Assembly: GCF_001261735.1 (NCBI RefSeq)
Contig: NZ_CVRP01000010.1
Location: 310,001 to 374,000, forward strand
From: Dysgonomonas sp. BGC7
Lineage (GTDB): Bacteria; Bacteroidota; Bacteroidia; Bacteroidales; Dysgonomonadaceae
DNA length: 64,000 nucleotides
Direction of reading: 5' to 3'
A program made the position numbers and the translations under genes. Positions 1 through 8,490 of the stretch are shown one piece after another. Below the pieces are notes generated by a model, which was not told where the DNA came from, made no database searches, and saw only the letters and a program-made list of their open reading frames with translations. The stretch's first letter is position 1. Every line of letters begins with the position of its first letter.

Positions 1-320
1 GAGGGGTCGTTACCTTAAAAGACATACTAGAAGCTCTTGTTGGTACAATACTAGACCCTTTGGAAGAACCGGAGATCGTACAACGACAAGATGGCAGTTG
101 CCTGATTGATGGACAATGCTCTTTCTATAACTTTCTTACTTATTTCCAAAAGGGGGATTTATATCCTAAGTACGACTATAATACAATTAGCGGACTCATA
201 CTAGATCTTTTAGGACATATTCCGAAAACAGGAGAACAAGTGCAGTGGCATAAGTTCTTATTCGAAATTGTAGACATGGATGGCGCCCGAATTGATAAGG
301 TATTAGTAACACAGTTGTGA
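1..320 (+). CDS. Hemolysin/CorC-HlyC family membrane protein, C-terminal part (5' truncated by window)
   Basis: The reading frame is open from the left edge and its first full codon is at position 3. It begins GVVTLKDILEALVG, the end of the second CBS domain in HlyC/CorC (UPF0053) transport-associated proteins. About 70 residues of a CorC_HlyC C-terminal domain follow, with the typical GLILDLLGHIPKTGE and FEIVDMDGARIDKVLV blocks. The family is a membrane-anchored DUF21-CBS-CorC_HlyC protein linked to divalent-cation export or homeostasis in other bacteria. The DUF21 membrane part lies outside the window. A TTG at 60 could be read as a start, but the open frame and motif upstream show that it is internal. 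The next gene starts about 100 nt downstream on the same strand. Confidence 0.85.
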   Translation, partial: GVVTLKDILEALVGTILDPLEEPEIVQRQDGSCLIDGQCSFYNFLTYFQKGDLYPKYDYNTISGLILDLLGHIPKTGEQVQWHKFLFEIVDMDGARIDKVLVTQL

Positions 321-423
321 ACTGAAAAAGAGAATCTTACTACCGGATAAGATAATATAATCTATACTTTTTCGTATCTTCGACTTCATATTATCTAATA
401 CACAAATTATACTTTTTCAACAG

Positions 424-1560
424 ATGAATTTACAAACTAAAAACCATATAGCTTGGATAGATATCCTTCGCATAGCTGCTTGCTTTCTTGTTATTGTATC
501 ACATAGCTGCGATCCTTTTGTTGGACAATTTGATAATAATCGTTATGAATTCCTGACAGGAGCTTTTATTGGTAGCTTCGTAAGGCCTTGCGTACCTTTG
601 TTTGTTATGATATCAGGAGTATTATTATTACCTGTAAATATGGACATGAAAACATTCTATACCAAAAGGACTAAACGCATAGCTATACCTTTTATATTTT
701 GGTCTCTATTAATGCCTATTCTCTATTTCCTATATTTTGCATCAGGTATTGAAACAATAAGCCCCAGCATAGCAGAAGATATTCATACACTTCCTATGAC
801 ATTACAGAAACTATATACTTTTATTTTCAATTTCAACTACGACACCACTCCTCTATGGTATGTGTATATGCTGATAGGCCTCTACTTATTCATGCCCATA
901 TTAGGAGGCTGGCTTAAGCAGGCTTCGAAAACAGATATAAAATGGTTCTTAAGTATCTGGATAATAAGCATGTGTTTACCCTATCTGCAAATGTTGGCTC
1001 CGATACTTGGTTATAACGGAAATTATGGCAACATGGGCTTACTTGGTGTGTGCGACTGGAATCCTTATGGAATGCTTTATTATTTTTCAGGTTTTCTCGG
1101 CTATTTAGTACTGGCATACTATCTAGTACACCATCCACTAAATTGGAACTGGAAACGAACATTATCTATTGCTATACCATTATTTATGATCGGATATGCA
1201 ATTACAGCAGGAGGCTTTATTATTACTCAAAAATATTTTCCGGGTAGCTACGCTAATCTAGAGATAATCTGGTACTTTTCGGGAATTAATGTATTTTTAA
1301 TGACCACAGCTATATTCATTATTATGCAAAAAATAAAAGTGAAACCTTCTCCTTTCTTAAATAAAGTGGCAGTACTCACTTTCGGAATATACCTTTGTCA
1401 CTTCATATTTGTACAGCTTGGATACGATCTCATATATAGAAGTATTCCTGTGCCTCCGTTTTTCAAGATTATACTGATAGCAGTATTTACTTTCTGTATT
1501 TCTTTATTTGTCGTTTGGCTAATGAGCTTTAATAAAGTTACAAGGAAAGTAATAATGTAA
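424..1560 (+). CDS. Acyltransferase family 3 integral membrane protein
   Basis: This 378-residue protein has about ten hydrophobic segments. It opens with WIDILRIAACFLVIVSHS, the N-terminal signature of acyltransferase 3 (OafA/NodX/WecH-like), including the His of the first membrane helix. A second block, RPCVPLFVMISGVLLL, also fits the family. Such proteins O-acetylate or succinylate surface sugars, or make short-chain acylated lipids, at the inner membrane. The acceptor cannot be told from sequence, and no glycosyltransferases lie next to it. The ATG at 424 is preceded by an AT-rich leader. The gene converges on the SMR gene. Confidence 0.85.
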   Translation: MNLQTKNHIAWIDILRIAACFLVIVSHSCDPFVGQFDNNRYEFLTGAFIGSFVRPCVPLFVMISGVLLLPVNMDMKTFYTKRTKRIAIPFIFWSLLMPILYFLYFASGIETISPSIAEDIHTLPMTLQKLYTFIFNFNYDTTPLWYVYMLIGLYLFMPILGGWLKQASKTDIKWFLSIWIISMCLPYLQMLAPILGYNGNYGNMGLLGVCDWNPYGMLYYFSGFLGYLVLAYYLVHHPLNWNWKRTLSIAIPLFMIGYAITAGGFIITQKYFPGSYANLEIIWYFSGINVFLMTTAIFIIMQKIKVKPSPFLNKVAVLTFGIYLCHFIFVQLGYDLIYRSIPVPPFFKIILIAVFTFCISLFVVWLMSFNKVTRKVIM

Positions 1561-1571
1561 GCAGAAAGAAG

Positions 1572-1591
1572 GGGAAAACTGATATTTTCCC
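1572..1591. terminator. Possible bidirectional terminator hairpin
   Basis: GGGAAAA at 1572-1578 pairs with TTTTCCC at 1585-1591, and the flanks AGAAGG and CCTTCTTCT can extend the stem imperfectly. It lies between convergent genes. The U-tract is weak, so this is tentative. Confidence 0.35.
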
Positions 1592-1617
1592 TCCACCTTC
1601 TTCTAATAATATATTTA

Positions 1618-1944
1618 TCAGTGAGAGACCATTTTCAGACCAATAACCGATGCAATAAGGGTTGCCATAAAAAATAAACGCATTGCATTTGCCGGTTCTT
1701 TAAAAACCAGAATACCAATCAGTACAGTTCCTACTGCACCTATTCCCGTAAATACAGCATAGGCTGTTCCTACAGGAATAGTTTGCGTAGCCTTCACCAA
1801 AAGATACATGCCTATAACCAAACACACTACAAATCCTCCATACCAATAATACGAATGAGGAACTATCGCCTCTTTCGCTTTAGCCATACAGAATGTAAAA
1901 CCAACTTCGAATACACTGGCAACCAGTAAAATAATCCAATTCAT
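1618..1944 (-). CDS. Small multidrug resistance (SMR) family transporter
   Basis: The 108-residue protein has four hydrophobic helices, the normal SMR length. Glu13 in the first helix (ASVFEVGFTF) is the proton- and substrate-coupling carboxylate of the family. The VGTAYAVFTGIGAVGTVLIG segment matches helix 3. SMR proteins act as dual-topology dimers exporting quaternary ammonium compounds or guanidinium in exchange for protons. The SugE/Gdx-like opening MNWIILLVAS favours a guanidinium-type exporter, but the substrate is inferred. The gene lies 67 nt downstream of a TetR gene on the same strand, with a palindromic operator between them. This suggests drug-inducible control. Confidence 0.9.
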   Translation of the reverse strand: MNWIILLVASVFEVGFTFCMAKAKEAIVPHSYYWYGGFVVCLVIGMYLLVKATQTIPVGTAYAVFTGIGAVGTVLIGILVFKEPANAMRLFFMATLIASVIGLKMVSH

Positions 1945-1970
1945 AATAGTAATCTTTAAATATATTCATA

Positions 1971-1986
1971 TTGAACAATCGTTCAA
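1971..1986. promoter_or_regulatory. Palindromic operator upstream of the SMR gene
   Basis: TTGAAC-AATC-GTTCAA has perfect 6-bp arms. It lies 27 nt upstream of the SMR start codon, in the TetR-SMR gap. The same arms recur at 2628-2643 upstream of the TetR gene, so it is most likely the site of that repressor. Confidence 0.75.
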
Positions 1987-2011
1987 TGTGAGATGAAAAA
2001 AAAAATACAAT

Positions 2012-2617
2012 TTATTTTAGCAACTCAATATAATGAAGAAGAACCTTCTTCAACCCTTTTACCACCAATTTTCCATTTACATTAAAAATACCTTGAAACC
2101 AAATACCATCAGTCAAAGTAAATAACTCTCTGGCAGAGGCTATCTCATCCACTTCTTTCTTCAAATCTCCTTTCAATAAACTATTCTTTAGTGCATACTC
2201 CCACCCTGCCAGTTCTTTTTCTATTGTTGTACGATATCTATCTCTAAAGACACTATCACGTTGCATAACCTGATAAAATAAAAAATGGTAATTTAATATA
2301 GATACTTTCTCTACTGCACCGGAATCTGCAACAATATCAGTTACCGTATTACCTATGGCCGCGAATCGGTTGCACATAAAATCAGTAAATTCATAAACAT
2401 CATAATCCTTGACTTTCTGAATATCAAAGTCAAACATTTGAATAAAATACTTTTCTGTTACCTGTATAAAAAGATCATCCTTATTCTTGAAGTAATGATA
2501 CAACAAGCCTCTCGACAGTCCTGTTGAAGCCTGTATATCACTAATAGAAACAGCATCAAATCCTTTTATTAGCAATAAATTAAATGTTTTCTTTAATATA
2601 AGTTCTTCCGTACTCAT
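2012..2617 (-). CDS. TetR/AcrR family transcriptional repressor
   Basis: The N-terminal 50 residues form a TetR-type helix-turn-helix with the block GLSRGLLYHYFKNKDDLFIQ. The rest is a helical ligand-binding and dimerisation domain. I place the start at the ATG at 2617 (MSTEEL), giving 201 residues. An upstream in-frame TTG at 2635 lies inside a palindrome that looks like the operator, which argues against it. The regulator probably represses itself and the downstream SMR exporter through the two TTGAAC-N4-GTTCAA sites. The inducing ligand is unknown. Confidence 0.88.
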   Translation of the reverse strand: MSTEELILKKTFNLLLIKGFDAVSISDIQASTGLSRGLLYHYFKNKDDLFIQVTEKYFIQMFDFDIQKVKDYDVYEFTDFMCNRFAAIGNTVTDIVADSGAVEKVSILNYHFLFYQVMQRDSVFRDRYRTTIEKELAGWEYALKNSLLKGDLKKEVDEIASARELFTLTDGIWFQGIFNVNGKLVVKGLKKVLLHYIELLK

Positions 2618-2627
2618 TCTCCATTGT

Positions 2628-2643
2628 TTGAACAATTGTTCAA
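2628..2643. promoter_or_regulatory. Palindromic operator upstream of the TetR gene
   Basis: TTGAACAATTGTTCAA is a perfect 16-bp palindrome 10 nt upstream of the TetR ATG. It has the same arms as the site before the SMR gene, consistent with autoregulation. Confidence 0.75.
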
Positions 2644-2701
2644 CAAAGATAGCTAACGAGAATCTATTTTACAATATTTTTCTATTAAATAAATAAAACA
2701 G

Positions 2702-2729
2702 AAAAAGGTCATGCAAATGCATGACCTTT
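2702..2729 (-). terminator. Terminator of the PPi-PFK gene
   Basis: A 12-bp perfect inverted repeat (AAAGGTCATGCA at 2704-2715 and TGCATGACCTTT at 2718-2729) lies 20 nt after the stop. On the minus strand it runs into a short T tract. Confidence 0.75.
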
Positions 2730-2749
2730 CACTATATTGTATAAGAAAT

Positions 2750-4396
2750 TTACTTTCCTTGTTCTAACTGCAAAGTAACAGTAGACTGATCACACACTTC
2801 CGATGGACCAAAATACTGAATAGGACCCGGGTATACGAATTCTGTACCAACAGCCCATGCTTCACGGTTAGCTACCAAATATTTGTATGGAGCTCCGTCT
2901 AGCTCAACAAGAGCTTTACGGATAACAGGCTTCATTTCGCCATGACGACGCTCCATATTCATCATCATTGTAACCGGCACACCCCCTGCAATCCATTCAG
3001 AAGCAGATGCTGTAGTATTTCTTACAGACGACATATATCCAGTTTTACCTGCACCAATAAGAGCAGCAGCAGTATATCCTAACGAATAGCAATAATCAGC
3101 ATCAAAATTAGATGGAGCAGCACAACGTCCTTCGTACCCGAAGAAGTGAACCTGAGAAGCAAACTTACCTGTATATTTTCCGGCAGCTTTCATTTCAGCC
3201 AACTTGTTTCCAACCATTTCTGCTAATAGCTTTTCTGTTTCAATCAAAGATACCTGCACATTCCCGTGAGGATCACGATCAAGGGTTAACTGACGGGCTA
3301 CACCTGCTGGTAAGCTAGAGAATACCTTAGAGTTGTCAGCAGACAAGTTTTTCTTAATGTAATCCAACTGATCATCTTTAGGAATAGAATTAAATTCTTC
3401 CTGATGATGAGCTAAGAAATCATTCAATTCAGAGATCAGAGCTTTCATAGCAGGAATGAATTCGATCAATCCTTCCGGAATCAATACAGTACCATAATTA
3501 TCACCATTCGAAGCACGTTTTGCTACAACATTTGCAATATCTGTGATTATATCATCTAGCGACAGCTTCTTCGCTTCAACTTCTTCCGAAATGATACACA
3601 TATTTGGTTGTACCTGTAATGCACATTCAAGAGCAATATGTGAAGCAGAACGCCCCATCAATTTAATAAAATGCCAATACTTACGAGCTGAGTTGCAGTC
3701 ACGCTGTATATTACCAATTACTTCGGCATATACTTTACAGGCTGTATCAAAACCAAATGAAGTTTCTATCATTTCATTCTTCAAGTCTCCATCTATAGTT
3801 TTAGGACATCCTATAACCTGTACTCCTGCGTTTATAGCTTTATAATATTCTGCAAGTACACATGCGTTTGTGTTTGAATCATCTCCTCCTATTATAACCA
3901 AAGCTTTAATATCCAATTTTTTCAGGATTTCAAGCCCCTTATCAAATTGTTCTGTGGTTTCCAGCTTAGTTCTTCCCGAACCAATAATATCAAAACCACC
4001 TGTATTGCGGTAGTCATCAATAATATCTGCTGTCAATTCTTTATAATCATGGTCTACTAAACCTCCAGGCCCCATAAGGAAACCATAAAGACGGCTCTGT
4101 GCATTTTGCTTTTTGATTCCATCGAAAATACCTGCAATTACATTATGTCCGCCCGGAGCTTGTCCTCCCGACAAAATAACACCTACATTTACAGCCGGAT
4201 AATCAACCTTTTCTGTAGTTTCCACAAATTTCAGTGTTGGCATTCCGTATGTGTTAGGAAATAGCTTATTCACTTCTTCCTGATCTGCCACAGATTGAGT
4301 TGCAGCACCCATTTCTACTTTCACCGCACCATACAACGCTTTGGGCATTTTTGGCTGGTAAGCGGCTCTAGCCACTTGCAATGCACTTTTTTTCAT
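2750..4396 (-). CDS. Pyrophosphate--fructose 6-phosphate 1-phosphotransferase (long form)
   Basis: This 548-residue cytosolic glycolytic enzyme reversibly phosphorylates fructose 6-phosphate using PPi. [18 protein letters not shown] (residues 72-89) and GGDDSNTNA (170-178) belong to the nucleotide/PPi site. The second Asp in GGDD is the residue that excludes ATP and marks PPi-dependent enzymes. [10 protein letters not shown] (198-207) holds the catalytic Asp pair and the PPi-type Lys. Length and composition match the long, plant-beta-like PPi-PFKs common in Bacteroidales. It is monocistronic, ending in a strong terminator. A possible TAnnTTTG box at 4615-4622 implies a leader of about 200 nt. 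Confidence 0.93.
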   Translation of the reverse strand: MKKSALQVARAAYQPKMPKALYGAVKVEMGAATQSVADQEEVNKLFPNTYGMPTLKFVETTEKVDYPAVNVGVILSGGQAPGGHNVIAGIFDGIKKQNAQSRLYGFLMGPGGLVDHDYKELTADIIDDYRNTGGFDIIGSGRTKLETTEQFDKGLEILKKLDIKALVIIGGDDSNTNACVLAEYYKAINAGVQVIGCPKTIDGDLKNEMIETSFGFDTACKVYAEVIGNIQRDCNSARKYWHFIKLMGRSASHIALECALQVQPNMCIISEEVEAKKLSLDDIITDIANVVAKRASNGDNYGTVLIPEGLIEFIPAMKALISELNDFLAHHQEEFNSIPKDDQLDYIKKNLSADNSKVFSSLPAGVARQLTLDRDPHGNVQVSLIETEKLLAEMVGNKLAEMKAAGKYTGKFASQVHFFGYEGRCAAPSNFDADYCYSLGYTAAALIGAGKTGYMSSVRNTTASASEWIAGGVPVTMMMNMERRHGEMKPVIRKALVELDGAPYKYLVANREAWAVGTEFVYPGPIQYFGPSEVCDQSTVTLQLEQGK

Positions 4397-4614
4397 CTAC
4401 TTTACTGATTTTTATATAGTTAAATATTATCTTTCGAAAAACATGCGAATTTCGTCATTTTTTTCGAGATATAAAAAATTTATGATGTGATATACTCCTA
4501 TTTTGATGTTTTTTGCCATTTTTTTCATTCTTATTATTCTCTTTCTAATCTTTTGCTTACTCTTTTCTCTTCAACACTTTCTTAACCTAGCTTTTTGATT
4601 ATACCCACACAACA

Positions 4615-4622
4615 CAAATATA
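4615..4622 (-). promoter_or_regulatory. -7 box for PPi-PFK
   Basis: The minus strand reads TATATTTG, an exact TAnnTTTG Bacteroidota -7 element. No convincing -33 TTG is seen at the right spacing. Confidence 0.4.
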
Positions 4623-4748
4623 TCATATTGACATAAATAAGACAGAAACAAACCCGAAAAATCCAAACAAAGTACACCTATAAGAATATTTAACCATAAT
4701 AAATATCATTTTGATACTAATAAATTATAAAATGACAATTTATATACA

Positions 4749-4756
4749 TATCTTTG
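4749..4756 (+). promoter_or_regulatory. -7 box for the DUF3836 gene
   Basis: TATCTTTG matches TAnnTTTG and lies 33 nt before the ATG at 4789. The -33 element is not clear. Confidence 0.45.
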
Positions 4757-4788
4757 TAGTATTAAAACCACCTAAAAAATATATAATT

Positions 4789-5139
4789 ATGAAAACGAAA
4801 TTAATTCTTTCATTTTTATTACTATTTTGCATATCAACAGCCACTTATGCAAATACAAGAGAAACTATCACACTGAGTAATATAGAGAAAACAGAGAGAG
4901 GCTGTATTAAAGAGTTCTTAAATTGCGATAGTGAAACAAATGCCCCTTTATCCAAAACAATTTACAATTATGACATAGAAGGACGTCTACTTGAGAAAGA
5001 GTATTACAAATGGAGTGCAAAACTAGGATGGGTTGGCACTCAGAAGTACAATTACTATTATGATGAAAATAATCAATTACTCACTCCATCTGTCTCAAAA
5101 TGGGATATTAAGAATAAATGTTGGCTAACAGCCAAATAA
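4789..5139 (+). CDS. Small secreted DUF3836-type protein
   Basis: The 116-residue product starts at MKTKLIL, where a signal peptide ending TATYA-N is obvious. The frame continues upstream to 4711, but the signal peptide and the -7 box at 4749 select this ATG. The mature part is rich in Tyr and Trp, with the pattern IYNYDIEGRLLEKEYYKW and KYNYYYDENNQL. I recognise this as the DUF3836 pattern of short exported Bacteroidales proteins. It resembles a single RHS/YD-like beta unit. The function is unknown. A long hairpin terminator follows. Confidence 0.75.
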   Translation: MKTKLILSFLLLFCISTATYANTRETITLSNIEKTERGCIKEFLNCDSETNAPLSKTIYNYDIEGRLLEKEYYKWSAKLGWVGTQKYNYYYDENNQLLTPSVSKWDIKNKCWLTAK

Positions 5140-5187
5140 ACAATTCTTACTACAACATACAAACACTCAAATATTCGGTAAATTTTT

Positions 5188-5232
5188 AAGCATCCTACCT
5201 TTTGTTAAAAAGGAGTCGGGATGCTTAATTTT
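5188..5232 (+). terminator. Rho-independent terminator after the DUF3836 gene
   Basis: AAGCATCC (5188-5195) pairs with GGATGCTT (5219-5226), with an inner stem CCTTTT/AAAAGG, followed by AATTTTTG. Confidence 0.8.
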
Positions 5233-5330
5233 TGTTATATTTCATTAACTGTTTAGAGATAGGCAAGATCTTAATTGTGAAAAAGTAATCTAATTTACTA
5301 ATTTTGCCCCGTTCTTTTTAATTGAATTTT

Positions 5331-6434
5331 ATGAGACAAATATCTTTTTTTTTAGTACCCATCATAGCATGGGCAATGACTTCATGTATCAAAGATGAAC
5401 CACTGAGCAGAGAAGCCGATATAATTGAAATAACTGTAGACAACGAAGCTTTCATAGACAGGAGTATTGCAGAAAATAAAACGATCAAATTATTATTCTC
5501 AGACAAGGCAGACCTTTCTAAAATTGCACCGATTATAGCAGTCACTGCAGGCTCTACAGTAGAACCTGCATCAGGGGACACTGTAGATTTCTCATATGGA
5601 AAGCAAGTAGAATACAAGGTAACTTCTGAAGATAAAAAATACACAAATACGTATATAGTAAGTGTTGGAGAAGTGCAAATGAAATATAATTTTGAAGACT
5701 GGACTACCGCCGGCACAGAGCAAAACCCTTATCCTATTTTATCTGACCAGATGTGGAGTAATGCCAACTCAGGTGTTTCTTTAGCCATCCTTGTTGGAGC
5801 GATAAACCCTGACAGATATCCTACAGAAAAAACAGAAGATAGTGCCTTTGGTAAATATGCAGCCTCATTACAAACCCTAAAAGGAGGGAAAGTTATACTA
5901 TGGACTTACCCTATTTTCGCAGGGAATCTCTTTCTTGGGGATTTTGCAGCAAATCCCTCTAATGCATTAAAATCATTAAAGCTAGGACGAAACCATCCTA
6001 AAGAAATAGGGAAACCTATAACATTCAGAGGATATTACAAATACAAACCAGGCCCAGAATTTACAGGGTCAAAAGGAGAAATAATCAATAAAGTTGATTC
6101 TATGTCTATGTATGCGGCCCTATTTAAAGTTACCAAAGGTGCAGTTCCTGACAAAGAGTTTCTTGATGGAGAAACTATTCTAACATCTGACAGAGTAATA
6201 GCTAGAGCCGAATGGCATCACGACTCACCAAATGTAACTGAGAAAGGCGGACCAAATGGATTTACTGAGTTTGTGATTCCCTTCAAGTATACGGGAGTTC
6301 TAGATTATGAGCATTATGACTACAGAATAACTATTGTTTGCTCTTCCAGTAAAGATGGAAATTTATATGAGGGTGCCGTTGGCAGTACCTTAATAGTAGA
6401 TGAACTAGAAATAATTTGTGATCCTATAAAATGA
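5331..6434 (+). CDS. PCMD-domain outer-membrane lipoprotein
   Basis: The start is the ATG at 5331 (MRQISFF). A TTG at 5322 is in frame but sits outside the signal peptide. The lipobox AMTSC predicts a lipid-anchored surface or periplasmic protein. Residues about 25-120 form an Ig/cadherin-like beta domain of the kind found before PCMD domains (AENKTIKLLFSDKADLSKIAPII). The rest, from YNFEDWTTAG onward, matches the putative carbohydrate metabolism domain (PCMD, PF13201), including GKPITFRGYYKYKPG. PCMD proteins are predicted sugar-binding or sugar-processing lipoproteins without assigned activity. The stop overlaps the next start (ATGA), so the two genes are translationally coupled. Confidence 0.8.
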   Translation: MRQISFFLVPIIAWAMTSCIKDEPLSREADIIEITVDNEAFIDRSIAENKTIKLLFSDKADLSKIAPIIAVTAGSTVEPASGDTVDFSYGKQVEYKVTSEDKKYTNTYIVSVGEVQMKYNFEDWTTAGTEQNPYPILSDQMWSNANSGVSLAILVGAINPDRYPTEKTEDSAFGKYAASLQTLKGGKVILWTYPIFAGNLFLGDFAANPSNALKSLKLGRNHPKEIGKPITFRGYYKYKPGPEFTGSKGEIINKVDSMSMYAALFKVTKGAVPDKEFLDGETILTSDRVIARAEWHHDSPNVTEKGGPNGFTEFVIPFKYTGVLDYEHYDYRITIVCSSSKDGNLYEGAVGSTLIVDELEIICDPIK

Positions 6435-7195
6435 AAAAGATGAAACATATATATTTAATAGCAACTGTACTAATATCTATACTGTTATGCCCAACCATAT
6501 CAGGACAAGAGAATAATACACAAAAGACTTTTGATCTTAGCTTCGTTTTAGGTATAAATATGGGAGCGACAGCTCCTGTGCCGATTCCAGCAGAAGTACG
6601 AAAAATAAATAGCTATAATCCCAAGTTCAATCCTCAATTAGGAATAAATCTAGTCTATAATATAAACAATAAATGGGGAGTCGGCGCAGGTGCAACTTTT
6701 GACTGGAAAGGAATGAGAGTAAAAGACGAGGTGAAATACATGTATACAAGTGTTACTGAAAATAATGGGGCAAGTTATCTTACTGGATATTTTGTCGGCA
6801 AAAACATGACCAACATTGACATGACACATCTTACTATACCGATTTACGGAACATACCGATTTAACGAAAAGTGGCAAGTAAAGTTAGGTATATATGCAGC
6901 AAGAGTCTTATCCAATAAGTTTGAAGGAGATGTTACAGATGGTTATCTACGTGTAGGCGAACCAACAGGACAAAAGCAAGAAATAGAAAAAGCTACCTTC
7001 GATTTTAGTGACGACGCACGCGACTATGATTTTGGATTGTTAGGAGGTGGGGAATATCGCCTGACAAATAGGATCGGATTTTATGCTAATATGACTTGGG
7101 GGCTTGTTCCTTATTTCTATACAAAGAGTAACCCTATACAATTTAGAATGACAAATATATATGGGACAGTAGGAATAACATATCGTCTAAAATAA
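6431..7195 (+). CDS. Outer-membrane beta-barrel protein (PorT-like/OMP_b-brl_2 type)
   Basis: This 254-residue protein has a signal peptide (MKKMKHIYLIATVLISILL, cleavage near SGQ) and alternating aromatic and hydrophobic strands ending TNIYGTVGITYRLK, a typical outer-membrane C-terminal strand. GINLVYNINNKWGVGAGATFDW and WQVKLGIYAARVL are barrel-like hairpins seen in small PorT-type porins. It overlaps the PCMD lipoprotein gene by 4 nt, so a lipoprotein-barrel pair is likely. The exact role is unknown. A strong terminator follows. Confidence 0.75.
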   Translation: MKKMKHIYLIATVLISILLCPTISGQENNTQKTFDLSFVLGINMGATAPVPIPAEVRKINSYNPKFNPQLGINLVYNINNKWGVGAGATFDWKGMRVKDEVKYMYTSVTENNGASYLTGYFVGKNMTNIDMTHLTIPIYGTYRFNEKWQVKLGIYAARVLSNKFEGDVTDGYLRVGEPTGQKQEIEKATFDFSDDARDYDFGLLGGGEYRLTNRIGFYANMTWGLVPYFYTKSNPIQFRMTNIYGTVGITYRLK

Positions 7196-7221
7196 ATAAC
7201 GACACCAATATTAGAATAGCC

Positions 7222-7257
7222 AAAGAGCAGTGGAATAAAATTCGCTGCTCTTTTTTT
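7222..7257 (+). terminator. Rho-independent terminator after the PCMD-barrel operon
   Basis: AAAGAGCAG (7222-7230) and CTGCTCTTT (7245-7253) form a 9-bp stem running into seven Ts. Confidence 0.9.
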
Positions 7258-7289
7258 GTCAGATAAAGAATAATGCCAAAAGGCAGGGC

Positions 7290-7320
7290 TTGGCTATAGA
7301 ATTATAATGCACTATATTTG
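7290..7320 (+). promoter_or_regulatory. Bacteroidota-type promoter for the HAD phosphatase
   Basis: TTG at 7290-7292 is followed 20 nt later by TATATTTG at 7313-7320, a full match to the TTG-N19-21-TAnnTTTG consensus. The start codon is 18 nt beyond. Confidence 0.75.
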
Positions 7321-7338
7321 TGCCGTAAAAATACTGAT

Positions 7339-7977
7339 ATGACAAAAATTTCGACAATCCTATTCGATTTTGATGGTGTAATAGCCAATACTGAGCCTCA
7401 ATACGATATTTACATAGATGCTTTAGGTAAAGAATATAATCTGGGAATAGAGAACTTTGCCCTACAAGTAAAAGGCACAACAACCCCCAACCTTATAAAA
7501 AATCACTTTAGCCACCTATCGGAAGCAGAACAAGAAAAGATCAAGAAAGATCTTGATGACTTCGAGCAAAAAATGGAATTCCCGTTAGTCGATGGTGTCC
7601 TCAATTTTATTTCCTACCTGAAAGAGAACCACTATAAAATAGGTTTAGTTACAAGCTCACAAGAACTAAAGATGAAAAGAGCTTTAGAAATACTCAATCT
7701 AGACGATACATTCGACACAATAGTGACAGCCGCACGCATAACACAAGGCAAGCCTAATCCAATGTGCTATTTGCTGGCAGCAGAAGATTTAGGCGTACCT
7801 CCAAGTGAATGCTTAGTGTTTGAAGACTCTTTTCATGGTGCGCGTTCGGGTAGAGATGCCGGAATGCAGGTCGTAGGCGTTACGACTACTATTCCCCGAA
7901 AAGACTTAAAAGATAAAACCGACTATATTATCGACGACTTTTCCGATATTAATTATCTTACAAGTCTTTTCAAATAA
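7339..7977 (+). CDS. HAD superfamily phosphatase, beta-phosphoglucomutase-like
   Basis: The start ATG at 7339 gives MTKISTILFDFDGVIANTEP, with the nucleophile and acid/base Asps (D10, D12) of motif I. VTSSQ is motif II, the Lys in QGKPNPMCY is motif III, and FEDSFHGARSGRDAGM is motif IV. The helical cap between residues 18 and 85 is the beta-PGM/phosphatase type. The substrate is probably a small phosphorylated sugar, but it is not assignable. The 3' end overlaps the convergent Nudix gene by 8 nt. Confidence 0.88.
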   Translation: MTKISTILFDFDGVIANTEPQYDIYIDALGKEYNLGIENFALQVKGTTTPNLIKNHFSHLSEAEQEKIKKDLDDFEQKMEFPLVDGVLNFISYLKENHYKIGLVTSSQELKMKRALEILNLDDTFDTIVTAARITQGKPNPMCYLLAAEDLGVPPSECLVFEDSFHGARSGRDAGMQVVGVTTTIPRKDLKDKTDYIIDDFSDINYLTSLFK

Positions 7978-8485
7978 GACCGGGAAGACCTTTGTTTAGA
8001 AAGTTTTTGAAATCAAGTTCAAAGTTAGAAGTAAATACGTTTTTATCTAATTTTGAACGAATTTCTTCTATCGACCAAAAACGACCTCCGGCTAATTCGT
8101 CTTCATTTAAGATAAAACCTCCATCATATACACAATAGTAGCAGTAACTCAATTCTCGCTCTCGGTCTGTTTCTATTATATATTTCGTAATAAAAATCGG
8201 AGTAATTCCCGACAATCCCAATTCCTCCTGTGCTTCTCTCAATGCTGCATCTTCAGGAGTTTCATCTAAATCAATATGTCCGGCAACAGACGAATCCCAC
8301 CGATTAGGTTGTATATCTTTCTTTGCCGATCGTTTTTGTAAAAAAAGCTCTCCGTTTGCATTAAATATATGCAAATGAATCACCGGATGCAATAATTTAG
8401 TTCCATTATGGCATACACTTCTCGGTGCTTCTCCTATAACAGAACCATCTTCTGCAACCAAAGGGAATATCTCTTCTTCTATCAT
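7970..8485 (-). CDS. Nudix hydrolase (IDI-like domain)
   Basis: This 171-residue protein has a complete Nudix box at residues 69-91, starting GHIDLDETPEDAALRE and ending AQEELGL, with all catalytic Glu residues present. The N-terminus (EDGSVIGEAPRSVCHNG, then LLHPVIHLHIFN) is the isopentenyl-diphosphate-isomerase-like subtype. That subtype usually proves to be a hydrolase of nucleotide or isoprenoid diphosphates, not an isomerase. It sits 5 nt downstream of the TrhO gene and is likely co-transcribed with it. The substrate is unknown. Confidence 0.88.
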   Translation of the reverse strand: MIEEEIFPLVAEDGSVIGEAPRSVCHNGTKLLHPVIHLHIFNANGELFLQKRSAKKDIQPNRWDSSVAGHIDLDETPEDAALREAQEELGLSGITPIFITKYIIETDRERELSYCYYCVYDGGFILNEDELAGGRFWSIEEIRSKLDKNVFTSNFELDFKNFLNKGLPGLI

Positions 8486-8490
8486 TAGCC

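Larger units (their letters stand above)
4397..4788. other. Divergent intergenic region, 392 nt
   Basis: This is a very AT-rich stretch between PPi-PFK (leftward) and the DUF3836 gene (rightward). It holds two promoter-like -7 boxes, listed separately. I see no ORF, repeat or strong hairpin in it. Confidence 0.6.

Noticed and set aside
2618-2635. Longer TetR start at a TTG
   Set aside because: The TTG lies inside the predicted operator, and the added residues do not fit the family N-terminus.
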